Below, one piece after another: positions 9,002 through 17,701 of a DNA stretch of 64,000 nucleotides. Both the position numbers and the translations under genes were made by a program. This DNA is from Chloracidobacterium sp. Lineage in GTDB: Bacteria; Acidobacteriota; Blastocatellia; Pyrinomonadales; Pyrinomonadaceae. The stretch's first letter is position 1. Each line of letters starts with the position of its first letter. The DNA is taken from contig JADJXP010000001.1 in NCBI GenBank assembly GCA_016715795.1, positions 434,001 to 498,000 of the forward strand, read 5' to 3'. The notes under the pieces are model-generated. The model was not told where the DNA came from. It did no database searches and saw nothing but the letters and a program-made list of their open reading frames with translations.

Positions 9002-10402
9002 ATGCCCGCACCACGGAAAACGCACGTTACCGGATCGCTCCGAAACCTGCCATCAGTTGATGAGCTGCTGCAGACCGATGTGGGCCGCGTGATCGCGCAA
9101 GCGGCAGGATCCCGCCACGCCACGCGACAGGCGCGAGCGGCAGTTGCAGCCCTGCGCAAGCGGGTATCTGCGTCAAAAACCGAGCGTTCGTCAAAGGCCG
9201 ATCTGTTATTCGCGGCCGTCGAGCAGATGCAGGCAACATGGGCGGCTGAGGGCCTCTCGGCCAATCAACGGGTCATTAACGCCACGGGCGTGGTCGTCCA
9301 CACAAATCTTGGCCGGGCCCCGTTCTCGAAGGCGGCCGTAATGGCACTCACTCAGGCAGCGGGATACTGCTCCCTCGAATTCGACCTTGCGACCGGCGGG
9401 CGCGGACGTAGAGGCGGCCGTGCTGAGAGCCTGATTAAGGAGCTTTCAGGTGCTGAGGACGCTCTGATCGTCAATAACTGTGCGGCGGCGGCATTCTTTG
9501 CGCTGAGTGTTTTTGCCGCCGGCGGCGATGTCGTGATATCGCGCGGTGAGTTGGTCGAGATCGGCGGCGATTTTCGCGTGCCGGAGGTGCTGTCGGCGTC
9601 CGGCGCAACGCTCTGCGAGGTTGGCACGACAAATCGGACGAAGCTCACCGACTATGAATGGGCACTCACGCGTCGTGCCAAAATGATCCTGCGAGTGCAT
9701 CCGTCAAACTACCGGATCGTCGGCTTTACTGCCTCGCCGCAGCTCGCCGAGCTTGCCGACCTTGCTCACCGACGAGGCGTGCTACTCTACGAGGACCTCG
9801 GCTCAGGTGCCCTGATCGATCTGGGCGTCGGTGAACCGACAGTGGCTGATTCTATAAAAGCCGGCGTCGATGTCGTCACCTTCAGCGGCGACAAGCTGCT
9901 TGGCGGCGTCCAGGCGGGCATCATCGCAGGCAGGAAAGAGATCGTAGCAAAACTCCGACGCCATCCGCTCTATCGTGCACTGCGTCCCGACAAACTAACG
10001 TATGCCGCGCTCGAAGCGACGCTATTATCGTATCGCCGCGGCACAGCAAAGGCAGACGTGCCGGTCGCACGTATGCTCACCGCAACACGAGCACAGATCA
10101 GGCGACGAGCAAAGGCCATGATAGCAAAGATAATGACATCTGAAATTTCACATTTGAGATTTGAGATCGCCAACGGCATTTCCGCGACCGGCGGCGGTGC
10201 GGCGCCGGGAATCGAGCTTGAGACGGCTCTGATCGCCGTCACGCACGGAAAAAGATCTGCTGTTAGATTGGAGCAGACGTTACGGCGTTACGATCCGCCC
10301 GTGATCGCACGGATCGTTGACGATCAGGTTGTGATCGATCTAAGGACCGTAAATGCGGATGAGGAAGACTTTATCGTGGCGGCGATAAGGACTCTTGATT
10401 AG
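9002..10402 (+). CDS. selA: L-seryl-tRNA(Sec) selenium transferase
   Basis: SelA is a PLP enzyme that converts Ser-tRNA(Sec) to Sec-tRNA(Sec) using selenophosphate. The protein is about 466 residues, the usual family length, and begins with the typical R-x-L-P-S-V-D-E-L-L segment. The PLP-binding lysine is K298 in S-G-D-K-L-L-G-G. A TTG codon lies directly before the chosen ATG and could also serve as start. Its 3' end overlaps that of the convergent serC by 4 nt. Neither selB, selD nor a tRNA(Sec) gene is visible here, so the rest of the selenocysteine machinery must lie elsewhere if functional. I saw no obvious in-frame UGA selenoprotein in the window. Confidence 0.95.
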   Translation: MPAPRKTHVTGSLRNLPSVDELLQTDVGRVIAQAAGSRHATRQARAAVAALRKRVSASKTERSSKADLLFAAVEQMQATWAAEGLSANQRVINATGVVVHTNLGRAPFSKAAVMALTQAAGYCSLEFDLATGGRGRRGGRAESLIKELSGAEDALIVNNCAAAAFFALSVFAAGGDVVISRGELVEIGGDFRVPEVLSASGATLCEVGTTNRTKLTDYEWALTRRAKMILRVHPSNYRIVGFTASPQLAELADLAHRRGVLLYEDLGSGALIDLGVGEPTVADSIKAGVDVVTFSGDKLLGGVQAGIIAGRKEIVAKLRRHPLYRALRPDKLTYAALEATLLSYRRGTAKADVPVARMLTATRAQIRRRAKAMIAKIMTSEISHLRFEIANGISATGGGAAPGIELETALIAVTHGKRSAVRLEQTLRRYDPPVIARIVDDQVVIDLRTVNADEEDFIVAAIRTLD

Positions 10403-11487
10403 GCATTCCTCGCGGCAAAATCCTGCATAAAATCGACAAGCGCCGTCACTCCTTCCTTAGGGAAGGCGTTATAGATCGACGCGCGAACGCCGCCAACGCT
10501 TCGGTGGCCTTTGAGTCCGTCAAGGCTGGCGGCGGCGGCCTCCGCGCAGAATAGCTGTTCGAGGTCCTCACTTGGCAAGCGGAATGTCACATTCATCAGA
10601 GAGCGGCAATTGCGATCCGCGTGGCCCGCATAGTATCCATCGCTCGAATCTATCGCATCGTAGAGTATCGCCGCCTTCTCCTCATTTCTCTGCTCCATCG
10701 CCGCCAGGCCGCCTTGTTCGAGCAGCCAATCGCAGACGAGGCTTATAACGTATATGCCCCATGTGTTCGGCGTGTTGAGCATCGAATCGTTCTCGGCCAT
10801 CAGCCGATAGTCGAGCATCGAATGCTGGTTCTCAGGCACGGCTGCAATCAGATCATCGCGGATAATCACCAATGTTACGCCGCTCGGGCCGATGTTCTTT
10901 TGCGCACCCGCGTAGATCAGAGCGTACTTCGAGATGTCTAACGGCTTTGACAGAATGTTTGACGATGCGTCGCAAACGACCGGAACGCCTCTGCCATCGA
11001 GGTCATACTTGAACTCGACGCCCTCGATGGTCTCGTTCGAAGTGTAATGGACGAATTTGGCATCCGAGGTTAAGTTCAATTCAGCCTGCTCCGGCACCGA
11101 CCGGAATCCGTCCTCGGCGGACGAGTAGATGACATTCACGTCGCCGCATCGCCTTGCTTCCTTCAGAGCCTTTTTCCCCCATGCTCCGGTGATAAGGTAG
11201 TCGGCAACATCGCCCGACCCGAGAAAATTCATCGGCACCATCGAGAATTGAAGTGTTGCGCCGCCTTGGAGAAACAAAACGCGATAGTTATCGGGCACCG
11301 CCAGAAGCCTGCGAATGCCCTGTTCAGCGCCATCGAGGACAGCCTGAAAATGTTTGGACCGGTGGCTGATCTCCATCACGCTCATGCCGATGCCCTGCAG
11401 GCTGAACATTTCTTCGCGTGCGCGTTCGAGCACCGGAAGCGGCAACACGGCGGGCCCTGCGCTGAAATTGAATATGCGTTTGGTCAT
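10399..11487 (-). CDS. serC: Phosphoserine aminotransferase
   Basis: SerC is the PLP-dependent transaminase of serine biosynthesis (3-phosphohydroxypyruvate to phosphoserine) and can also act in pyridoxal phosphate synthesis. The 362-residue protein has the family N-terminus I-F-N-F-S-A-G-P-A and L-Q-G-G-A-T-L-Q-F. The PLP lysine is K197 in Y-A-G-A-Q-K-N-I-G-P-S-G. No clear SD precedes the ATG, so it may be leaderless. It is convergent with selA, overlapping 4 nt at the stops. Serine is also the precursor of selenocysteine, but the opposite orientation argues against a common operon. Confidence 0.96.
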   Translation of the reverse strand: MTKRIFNFSAGPAVLPLPVLERAREEMFSLQGIGMSVMEISHRSKHFQAVLDGAEQGIRRLLAVPDNYRVLFLQGGATLQFSMVPMNFLGSGDVADYLITGAWGKKALKEARRCGDVNVIYSSAEDGFRSVPEQAELNLTSDAKFVHYTSNETIEGVEFKYDLDGRGVPVVCDASSNILSKPLDISKYALIYAGAQKNIGPSGVTLVIIRDDLIAAVPENQHSMLDYRLMAENDSMLNTPNTWGIYVISLVCDWLLEQGGLAAMEQRNEEKAAILYDAIDSSDGYYAGHADRNCRSLMNVTFRLPSEDLEQLFCAEAAAASLDGLKGHRSVGGVRASIYNAFPKEGVTALVDFMQDFAARNA

Positions 11488-11671
11488 GTTTTATACGGCG
11501 ACGATGCTGTCAAATAGGTAAAGATATCACACCGGATTTCGATAGCAAATCGCACTTCGATTTGGCCGGTGATTGCGATAAAATAGCGCAAAAGTAACGA
11601 ACCGCACCGCAGGCTTTGGCATCTTAGACTGCGCGATTGACGGATACTCGCACACTTATTTTGGAGGAGTC

Positions 11672-12964
11672 ATGCAATACAGATCGTTCTTAACACTGAT
11701 CGCCGCGGCAATCTTCTTGGCCGCCGGTTCGATCACTATTCTTGGCCAGACGGCCCCTGCAAGCGGAACCGTTGAGGTTGAAAACACCGACGGCTCGCGA
11801 GCCCCTGTCGCCGGCGCCCTCATCGAGATCTACAGAACCGATATCAAGAGCGGCTTTCCGTCCGTCAAGACGAGCAAAAAAGGCGAATTTGCGATAGCCG
11901 GCCTAATGCTCGGTGCAGAGTACACGTTCTCGATCAGCGGGGCAAATATCGCCCCTGCTCTCTACCCTAAGATCAAGGCTGGCCAGGAGCGCATCGTTAT
12001 TAGAGTGTTCCCTGGCGACGGCCGGAAGTTTACCGAGGAAGAGGCACGCAAGGGTGTTGTCGATCTGGCGGCAAACCCGACAGCCGAGATGAGCGAGGAG
12101 GAAAAGAAGGCGCGCGCCGAGTACGAGGCCCAAAAAACTGCTGTCGAAGCGAAGAACCAGAAGGTCCAGAAATCCAATGAGATCATCGCCCGGGCGGCTA
12201 AGGAGGGGGCCGATGCCTTCAACGCAAAGAACTACGATCTCGCAATAGCCAAGTACACCGAAGGCATCGATGCCGATCCGGATTTTATCGGCAGTGCACC
12301 GATCTTCTATAACAATCGGGGCACCGTGCTGGTCACCCGGGCCGTCGATAGTTACAATCGCGCTGTAAAAACGACAGACCCGACCGAAAAGGTCGCTCTG
12401 CTTGGCAAGACGCGCAAGGACCTTGCCGACGCAGGTGACGGCTTTCTAAAGGCCTGGAATCTTCTTAAGACTGCCGATCCTCAAACCGCGAATCTTGATG
12501 CGAACAAGGCCACTTCTCTTCGAGGAGCAAAAGATGCACTCTCAAAGGCCGTCAGGACCGAGCAGATCGATCCATCGCTAGTCGAGGTTGCCAAGGTGAT
12601 GCTGCCCGAGGTACAGGCGGCCGAAACGGATGCCACCAAAAAATCTGATTCCGATCTGATCATGGCTGACATGTATCGCGTCCTCGGTGAGTCTGAGAAT
12701 GCGGTCATCGCCTACCGAAAGATCCTCGATACTTCGCCGGACAACGTCGATGCTCTGGCCGGAGTCGGTTTTAGCCTAGTCAATATTGGCTATCTCAGTA
12801 ACGACAAGGCCAAGTTTCAGGAAGGAGCTAACTTCTTGCAGCGGTTCGCCAGCTCGGCGCCGGACACGCATAAGTTCAAGGCAGATGCCGTGGCTTTGAT
12901 CGAGATGCTCAAGAAGGAGCAAAACGTCACGCCGCAAAAGGCTCCGGGCAAAAGGAAGAGCTGA
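11672..12964 (+). CDS. Secreted or periplasmic TPR protein with N-terminal carboxypeptidase-regulatory-like domain
   Basis: A TTGGAGGAG ribosome-binding site precedes the ATG. The N-terminus has a signal peptide with cleavage likely near L-G-Q-T at about residue 26. Residues 33-110 form a beta-sandwich of the carboxypeptidase-regulatory-like type (V-A-G-A-L-I-E-I-Y-R, then a G-E-F-A-I-A-G-L turn). A charged coiled coil spans about 125-180. Tetratricopeptide-like repeats follow (A-F-N-A-K-N-Y-D-L-A-I-A-K-Y-T-E-G at about 190, and another block after 330). This combination is common in Acidobacteriota envelope proteins of unknown function. It stands alone and ends in a strong terminator. Confidence 0.85.
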   Translation: MQYRSFLTLIAAAIFLAAGSITILGQTAPASGTVEVENTDGSRAPVAGALIEIYRTDIKSGFPSVKTSKKGEFAIAGLMLGAEYTFSISGANIAPALYPKIKAGQERIVIRVFPGDGRKFTEEEARKGVVDLAANPTAEMSEEEKKARAEYEAQKTAVEAKNQKVQKSNEIIARAAKEGADAFNAKNYDLAIAKYTEGIDADPDFIGSAPIFYNNRGTVLVTRAVDSYNRAVKTTDPTEKVALLGKTRKDLADAGDGFLKAWNLLKTADPQTANLDANKATSLRGAKDALSKAVRTEQIDPSLVEVAKVMLPEVQAAETDATKKSDSDLIMADMYRVLGESENAVIAYRKILDTSPDNVDALAGVGFSLVNIGYLSNDKAKFQEGANFLQRFASSAPDTHKFKADAVALIEMLKKEQNVTPQKAPGKRKS

Positions 12965-12987
12965 ACCCGCGCTTCTTTTGATGTATT

Positions 12988-13025
12988 GGCCGGGCCCGTC
13001 ATTGGCGGGCCCGGCCCTCACTTTT
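12988..13025 (+). terminator. Strong hairpin terminator after the TPR gene
   Basis: A perfect 11-bp GC-rich stem (12988-12998 with 13006-13016) and 7-nt loop are followed by CTCACTTTT. The T stretch runs directly into the next start codon at 13026, which leaves no room for a ribosome-binding site there. Confidence 0.85.
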
Positions 13026-13502
13026 ATGGATACTGAGATCAGACACCTCGAGCCTGAAGATATTCCCGCCGTTGTAGCCCTCATCCGCGAATTTGCGGAG
13101 TTTGAACAATTAAGCAAATATTGCGAGGTCACAGATGAGCGGCTTCACGAGGCTCTCTTCGGTAACGGAGCCGTTGTCGAAGGCCTCGTTGCCCTCGACC
13201 GCCCTCGCATCATTGGTTACGCCCTGTACTTCCCAAATTTTTCGAGCTTTCGCGGCCAGTGTGGGCTGTATCTCGACGATATCTATGTCAACGCGGCGTA
13301 TCGAGGACAACGTGTCGGCGAGGCTATGATTAGACGGATCGCCGGTATTGCGGCTTCGCGGGGCTACGAGCGGATAGATCTAATGGTGCTCGACTGGAAT
13401 ACAAGGGCGGCGGACTTCTATCTCAGGCTCGGCGCCGTCCGAGATGACGAAGAGCGGCACTTTAAGTTCACGGACGATGCGTTCCGTGGTCTCGTGTCCT
13501 AA
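13026..13502 (+). CDS. GNAT-family N-acetyltransferase, SSAT-like
   Basis: The protein is 158 residues from this ATG; the open frame extends 48 nt further upstream but that part lies in the terminator hairpin. GNAT features include the beta4 strand L-Y-L-D-D-I-Y-V, the acetyl-CoA pyrophosphate loop Y-R-G-Q-R-V-G-E-A-M, and the late motif D-W-N-T-R-A-A-D-F-Y-L-R-L-G-A. This set resembles diamine N-acetyltransferases (spermidine/spermine type). The substrate is not certain. There is no SD between the terminator and the start, so it is probably translated from a leaderless or very short-leader mRNA. Confidence 0.88.
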   Translation: MDTEIRHLEPEDIPAVVALIREFAEFEQLSKYCEVTDERLHEALFGNGAVVEGLVALDRPRIIGYALYFPNFSSFRGQCGLYLDDIYVNAAYRGQRVGEAMIRRIAGIAASRGYERIDLMVLDWNTRAADFYLRLGAVRDDEERHFKFTDDAFRGLVS

Positions 13503-13659
13503 TTTTTTGTCATTTTCGTTGGCCGCGCGGTGTTCGCATATATGTATCGATATGTAAGTCAACCGGAGCGCCTTATGAAAAAACATCTGCTAAGGGCGAT
13601 CGCGCCCTTTTCATTCATTATCATCGTGATCGGCAAGTATGTGATCGTCGCCTGAATCG

Positions 13660-14316
13660 TCATTCAAACTGCTGTCTAAACTCGTCAAACATCGCCTTAA
13701 GCGAGTTGACCTCACCCCGCAGCGAGGTGACCTCATTTTCTAGTTTTCCAATACGGTCGGCGGCGGCCTCGGCTTGGGCGGCGCGTGTTGGATGGGCGGC
13801 AGCAAGGGCCTCGACATCGATTTCGCCGGAGAGCAAATGGGTGAATCGCGCCTCCTTTCGTCCGGCCTGGACCGGCAGCCTGACGACAACCGGATCATCG
13901 CGCCGCATCAGACGGTCGAGTGTTTCCTGTGTTTCACCAAGGTTCGCAAACTCATGCATTCGGCCCGTTCGTTCGCGAAGTTCGCCGAGCGTCTGCGGCC
14001 CGCGAAGCAGGAGCACGGCCACGATCGCCACCTCATCGGGCTCAAGCTCATAAACGCTCGGCAACATGTGCTTGTATTTCGGCACGCGGCTCGTCGAACC
14101 GTAAAAAACATAGACGAGATTGCGGTCGCGCAGGTCGTCCAATGCTGCGCTCACTGCGGGTTCGGTCAGCGACATCACCGGCTCGCGGTTATTCTTCTGG
14201 TTACACGCCGTCACGAGCGAATTGAGCGTGAGCGGATAATACTCGGGCGTCGTCAGTTGTTTCTCGACCAAGGATCCCATAATTCGGGCCTCGGTCTCAT
14301 TCAGGATCTCGGGCAT
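13660..14316 (-). CDS. YceH family (DUF480) winged-helix protein
   Basis: The 218-residue protein matches the YceH/UPF0502 family. Its N-terminus E-A-R-I-M-G-S-L-V-E-K-Q-L-T-T-P-E-Y-Y-P-L-T-L-N-S-L is diagnostic, with a second winged-helix domain beginning at about V-A-I-V-A-V-L-L-L-R-G-P-Q-T. The C-terminus is a short coiled coil (about 178-218). The biochemical role of the family is unknown. It is divergent from the exonuclease gene with 41 bp between starts, so the promoters must overlap. Confidence 0.92.
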   Translation of the reverse strand: MPEILNETEARIMGSLVEKQLTTPEYYPLTLNSLVTACNQKNNREPVMSLTEPAVSAALDDLRDRNLVYVFYGSTSRVPKYKHMLPSVYELEPDEVAIVAVLLLRGPQTLGELRERTGRMHEFANLGETQETLDRLMRRDDPVVVRLPVQAGRKEARFTHLLSGEIDVEALAAAHPTRAAQAEAAADRIGKLENEVTSLRGEVNSLKAMFDEFRQQFE

Positions 14317-14357
14317 AAGGGTCGTTTCTCTGTCTCTAGTAATTTACAATCTGCAAT

Positions 14358-14945
14358 GTGGATATCCTAGTCGCACGAAGTTCGGACGAGTTACGAGCCG
14401 CATTTGAACGGTTATCGTCAGCAGCATCGCTCGGGTGCGATACGGAAACGTCCGGCTTTGACGCCCGGCACGGACGGCTTTTTTCCATTCAATTCTCAGA
14501 CGGCGAATTTAGCGTGCTCGTACCCGTGAGCGAAGGCGTCACCCTCGGCCCGATGGCCGAGCTGCTGACCAACGCAGCGATAACAAAGATATTCCACAAC
14601 GCTAAATTCGACCTCGAATTCCTCACCGCCGCCGGCCATGCGGTCGAGAACGTGTTCGACACGATGATCGCCGAAAAGGTCCTTACCCGCGGTGCCGGGC
14701 AATCGTCGTCGCTCGCCGACACGCTCTATCGCCACTTCGCCGTCGATCTCGACAAATCCCCGCGTGCCAAATTCACCCGCAACTGGAACGGCATCTGGAC
14801 TGATGAACTCGTCAACTACGCGCTGTCGGACGTCGTTCACCTGCCTCGATTGATGGCGGAACAAACTGAGTGGCTTGAAAAGTTGGGTTTGGCAGGTGAG
14901 TTTGACACACAATTTCGGAAGATCATGTCGGAACCGCCTGCGTAA
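14358..14945 (+). CDS. 3'-5' exonuclease, RNase D-like (DEDD family)
   Basis: The 195-residue protein is a single DEDD exonuclease domain. Exo I has D28 and E30 in G-C-D-T-E-T-S-G-F. Exo II is F-H-N-A-K-F-D-L-E-F. Exo III is Y-A-L-S-D-V-V-H-L-P-R-L. It lacks the HRDC domain of full RNase D, so it resembles the short bacterial RNase D-like proteins that trim tRNA or other RNAs; the actual substrate is unknown. The final codons (Ser-Glu-Pro-Pro-Ala-stop) lie in the left arm of a dispersed palindromic repeat, so the native C-terminus was probably a little different before the repeat arrived. Confidence 0.9.
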   Translation: MDILVARSSDELRAAFERLSSAASLGCDTETSGFDARHGRLFSIQFSDGEFSVLVPVSEGVTLGPMAELLTNAAITKIFHNAKFDLEFLTAAGHAVENVFDTMIAEKVLTRGAGQSSSLADTLYRHFAVDLDKSPRAKFTRNWNGIWTDELVNYALSDVVHLPRLMAEQTEWLEKLGLAGEFDTQFRKIMSEPPA

Positions 14946-15034
14946 GCGGGCGGTCAGTTCAGTCGACGAGTCACAGGCACCGATGTTTAGCTCATTGTGG
15001 AACTGGCCGCCCGCTTTACCCAGGCGGTTCTGAC
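14931..15034. repeat. REP/BIME-like inverted repeat, copy A
   Basis: Two inverted arms (14931-14960 and 15000-15034) share a core also found at 18.3 kb and 61.1 kb. Each arm can itself fold: an 8-bp stem with one G-T wobble (broken in the right arm by base changes) and a GTAA loop. The left arm contains the stop codon of the exonuclease and the right arm ends exactly where the convergent thioesterase gene ends. The layout is that of a bacterial interspersed mosaic element. Confidence 0.85.
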
Positions 15035-15502
15035 TTACCAACGATGGTACGCCGGATGGCCTTCTTTGACCGCGACAAAAACCCCTCGGCACGTGTCGCA
15101 GACCTTGCCGCCCGCGATCAGCTCGGCCTCGACGGTTGCGCGGTCCTCGCTCGATTCGACAACTCGGGCTTTTAACGTTATCGGCCCGTCAATCGGCGTC
15201 GGCCTGAGTAGTTTTACGTGAAACTCGGCAGTCACCGTGCACGGTGCCTGCTCGAGGCCGTCGCGCTTCATTAGAAAATACGCCGCCGTCCAGTTTGAAT
15301 GGCAATCGAGTAACGCCCCGATGATGCCGCCGTTCAAAATGCCCGGAAACGCCTGATGATGCGGCTCGGCATACCATTCGGCAACCACCTCGTCACGTTG
15401 GGAAAAGCTGCGAATATGCAGCCCCTTCTCATTCGCCGGCCCGCAGCCGAAGCAAATGCCATGCGGTGAGTACTCTTCCTGGAGTGATTTCTCGATCGTC
15501 AT
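15035..15502 (-). CDS. Hotdog-fold thioesterase, PaaI-like
   Basis: The 155-residue protein has the hotdog signature P-G-I-L-N-G-G-I-I-G-A-L-L-D-C-H, the conserved turn and long helix of PaaI/4HBT-type acyl-CoA thioesterases, and the C-terminal strand V-C-D-T-C-R-G-V-F-V-A. An N-terminal C-F-G-C pair (about 18-21) is typical of one PaaI-like subgroup. I placed the start at the internal ATG because the further upstream 21 codons are poorly conserved in character and no SD supports them. The acyl substrate is unknown. Confidence 0.87.
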   Translation of the reverse strand: MTIEKSLQEEYSPHGICFGCGPANEKGLHIRSFSQRDEVVAEWYAEPHHQAFPGILNGGIIGALLDCHSNWTAAYFLMKRDGLEQAPCTVTAEFHVKLLRPTPIDGPITLKARVVESSEDRATVEAELIAGGKVCDTCRGVFVAVKEGHPAYHRW

Positions 15503-15628
15503 TCGTCTCTTTCGAAATAACTGATATATAAAACCCGTTAACAGTTCTAAGTTATCAGTTTTCATCTACTCCGGATAGTTGCCGGTGAGGCACAAGTATC
15601 GTAAATTTAACCGGATAACAATTAACCT

Positions 15629-17305
15629 ATGCTCGCTCTGCTTGCCGTCGCCGTCATTGCCTGGCTCGTCTTTGGCTACTTTGCCTACGGCCGTTGGGTC
15701 GCACGGCAGTTCAAGCTCGACGACGCGAACCAGACGCCCGCTAACGCGGTTAACGACGGTGAGGATTTTGTCCCGACACGGCCATTCTACTTGTTTGGCC
15801 AGCACTTCTCGGCGATCGCGGCTGCGGGCCCGATCGCGGGGCCGATCATCGCGTGCCTTGCGTTCGGGTGGCTCCCGTGCCTCTTGTGGGTGGCATTGGG
15901 CGTGGTTCTCATCGGTGCGGTCCATGATTTTGCCGCGTTAGCGTCGTCCGTTCGACATGGTGCGCAATCGATAGCTGAGATTACTCGCGACAAGCTCGGC
16001 GGCGGCGCGGGCCGTGCGTTGATGGCTTTCATTTGGATAGCATTGGTATACGTTTGCGTCGCTTTCACCGACATAACGGCGGGAACGTTTGTCGCGGGCG
16101 ACGAGGCATTTGCCGGTGAGACGGCATTCGATCCCGGCGGAGCCGTGGCGATGGCAAGTGTGCTCTATCTCGGCCTGTCGGTCTGTCTCGGCCTCGTCGA
16201 ACGCTTCCTCAAGCCGCCGCTCTGGCTCGCCACGCTCATCTTTGTCCCGGCGACGTTCGCATTGTCGTATGTCGGAACGTTGTACTCGTACGTGCTGCAG
16301 TTCGGCCATCAGACGTGGGCAGTTCTTATTCTGCTCTATTGCGTCGTCGCCTCGCTCATGCCGGTCTGGTCGCTTCTGCAGCCGCGCGGCTATCTCGGTG
16401 GCTTTGTTCTCTACGCAGCGATCGCGGTCGGCGTGATCGGGATATTTTTTGGCGGATACACGATACAGCAGCCGGCTTTCAGGTCATTTGATGTTGGCGG
16501 CATGACCGGAATGCTCTTTCCCTTTCTGTTCGTCACGATAGCCTGCGGTGCGTGCTCCGGTTTTCACGGCCTGGTCTGCTCAGGCACTACGTCAAAACAG
16601 ATCGATAAGGAAACGCACACGCGGCCCATCGGCTACGGCGGAATGCTCGCCGAGGGCTTTGTCGCGTTTATCGCTCTCGTGGTCGTAATGATCGCCGCCG
16701 GTGACGCACTGGTCGGGCCCGACGGCAAGAATCTGCCCGCCGGCAAGATCTACGGCAACGGCATCGGCTCGTTCCTGTCGCTGATCATCGGACAGGAGAA
16801 TCTCAAGTTCGCTGTTACGTTCGGTGCGATGGCGTTCTCGACGTTTGTCTTTGACACGCTCGATGTGACGATGCGGCTTGGGCGTTATCTGGTACAGGAG
16901 TTGATCGGCATGCCCGGCCGTCTCGGAGCAGCGATTGGCACGCTAGTGACCGTCGCGTTGCCTTTCGCCCTTATCTTCTTCGCCAAGCCGGGCTCGTATG
17001 TCGAGTTTTGGACGCTCTTTGGAGCATCGAACCAATTGCTCGCGGCCTTAACTTTGCTATCGATCACCGTCTGGCTCTACAAGGCCCGCAAGCGGATCGC
17101 ATTCACACTGCTGCCGATGCTCTTCGTCCTCGTGATCACGTTGTGGGCATTGAGCTCGATCGTGATCGGAAATTTCCAAGCGACCAGCGGCTTCGACATC
17201 AAGCTGATAAACGGCGTGATGTCGCTCGCCCTGATCGGCCTGGCCATCTTCCTCGTTGTGACCGGAATACTGAAGCTTCGGCGCGACGCCGAGGCCGCAG
17301 CTTGA
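15629..17305 (+). CDS. cstA: CstA family carbon-starvation membrane transporter
   Basis: The 558-residue integral membrane protein has the CstA hallmarks: F-G-Y-F-A-Y-G-R-W near the N-terminus, Q-H-F-x-x-I-A-A-A-G-P-I-A-G-P near residue 55, a G-A-V-H-D-F motif, and C-S-G-F-H-G-L-V-C-S-G-T-T-S-K-Q at about 308. CstA proteins take up peptides or pyruvate under carbon limitation. At 558 residues it belongs to the shorter subgroup. It starts without a clear SD and is followed after 14 nt by a lipoprotein gene, probably in the same transcript. Confidence 0.94.
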   Translation: MLALLAVAVIAWLVFGYFAYGRWVARQFKLDDANQTPANAVNDGEDFVPTRPFYLFGQHFSAIAAAGPIAGPIIACLAFGWLPCLLWVALGVVLIGAVHDFAALASSVRHGAQSIAEITRDKLGGGAGRALMAFIWIALVYVCVAFTDITAGTFVAGDEAFAGETAFDPGGAVAMASVLYLGLSVCLGLVERFLKPPLWLATLIFVPATFALSYVGTLYSYVLQFGHQTWAVLILLYCVVASLMPVWSLLQPRGYLGGFVLYAAIAVGVIGIFFGGYTIQQPAFRSFDVGGMTGMLFPFLFVTIACGACSGFHGLVCSGTTSKQIDKETHTRPIGYGGMLAEGFVAFIALVVVMIAAGDALVGPDGKNLPAGKIYGNGIGSFLSLIIGQENLKFAVTFGAMAFSTFVFDTLDVTMRLGRYLVQELIGMPGRLGAAIGTLVTVALPFALIFFAKPGSYVEFWTLFGASNQLLAALTLLSITVWLYKARKRIAFTLLPMLFVLVITLWALSSIVIGNFQATSGFDIKLINGVMSLALIGLAIFLVVTGILKLRRDAEAAA

Positions 17306-17319
17306 TCTAGGAGAAAAAT

Positions 17320-17691
17320 ATGAGATATACAAATTCTATTATTGGTGCTTCGCTGGCGCTGGCGCTCGTGCTCGGGCTTGTGCTCGGCTGCGGCGGCAGC
17401 AAGAGCGACGCGTGTATCGGAACCGTCACGTATCAGGGCAAGACGTTCCAAGGGGCGGGTAAGAACGAGATCGACGCAAAACTGTTTGCCTGCAATAACT
17501 ATTGCGCCGATGCTGACCCCGAATATGATGCGCGTTACGGTATCTGGCTCGAGTCAGCCAAAGGCAGGGCGGCCGGCTCACCAAATAAGCGTGACGCTAT
17601 GTTCAAGGATAAGGATCTGCTTGATTATGTTACGGACGTTTGCGCCAGAAAGTGCTCTGCGGAGATGAACCCGACGGCGAACTGTAAGTAG
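17320..17691 (+). CDS. Small cysteine-rich lipoprotein downstream of cstA
   Basis: The 123-residue protein has a signal peptide ending in the lipobox L-V-L-G-C, so C24 should be lipidated. The mature part contains several further cysteines (for example C-N-N-Y-C and C-A-R-K-C), suggesting disulfides in the periplasm. AGGAG precedes the ATG. Spacing to cstA suggests co-transcription. No family recognised; a role linked to CstA transport is only a guess from position. Confidence 0.8.
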   Translation: MRYTNSIIGASLALALVLGLVLGCGGSKSDACIGTVTYQGKTFQGAGKNEIDAKLFACNNYCADADPEYDARYGIWLESAKGRAAGSPNKRDAMFKDKDLLDYVTDVCARKCSAEMNPTANCK

Positions 17692-17701
17692 CTAGCCCAG
17701 T

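Noticed and set aside
13573..13655. Very short ORF with ATG-AAAAAA start after GGAGCGCC downstream of the GNAT gene
   Set aside because: It is under 30 codons and has no recognisable feature beyond a few hydrophobic residues, so I do not call it a gene.
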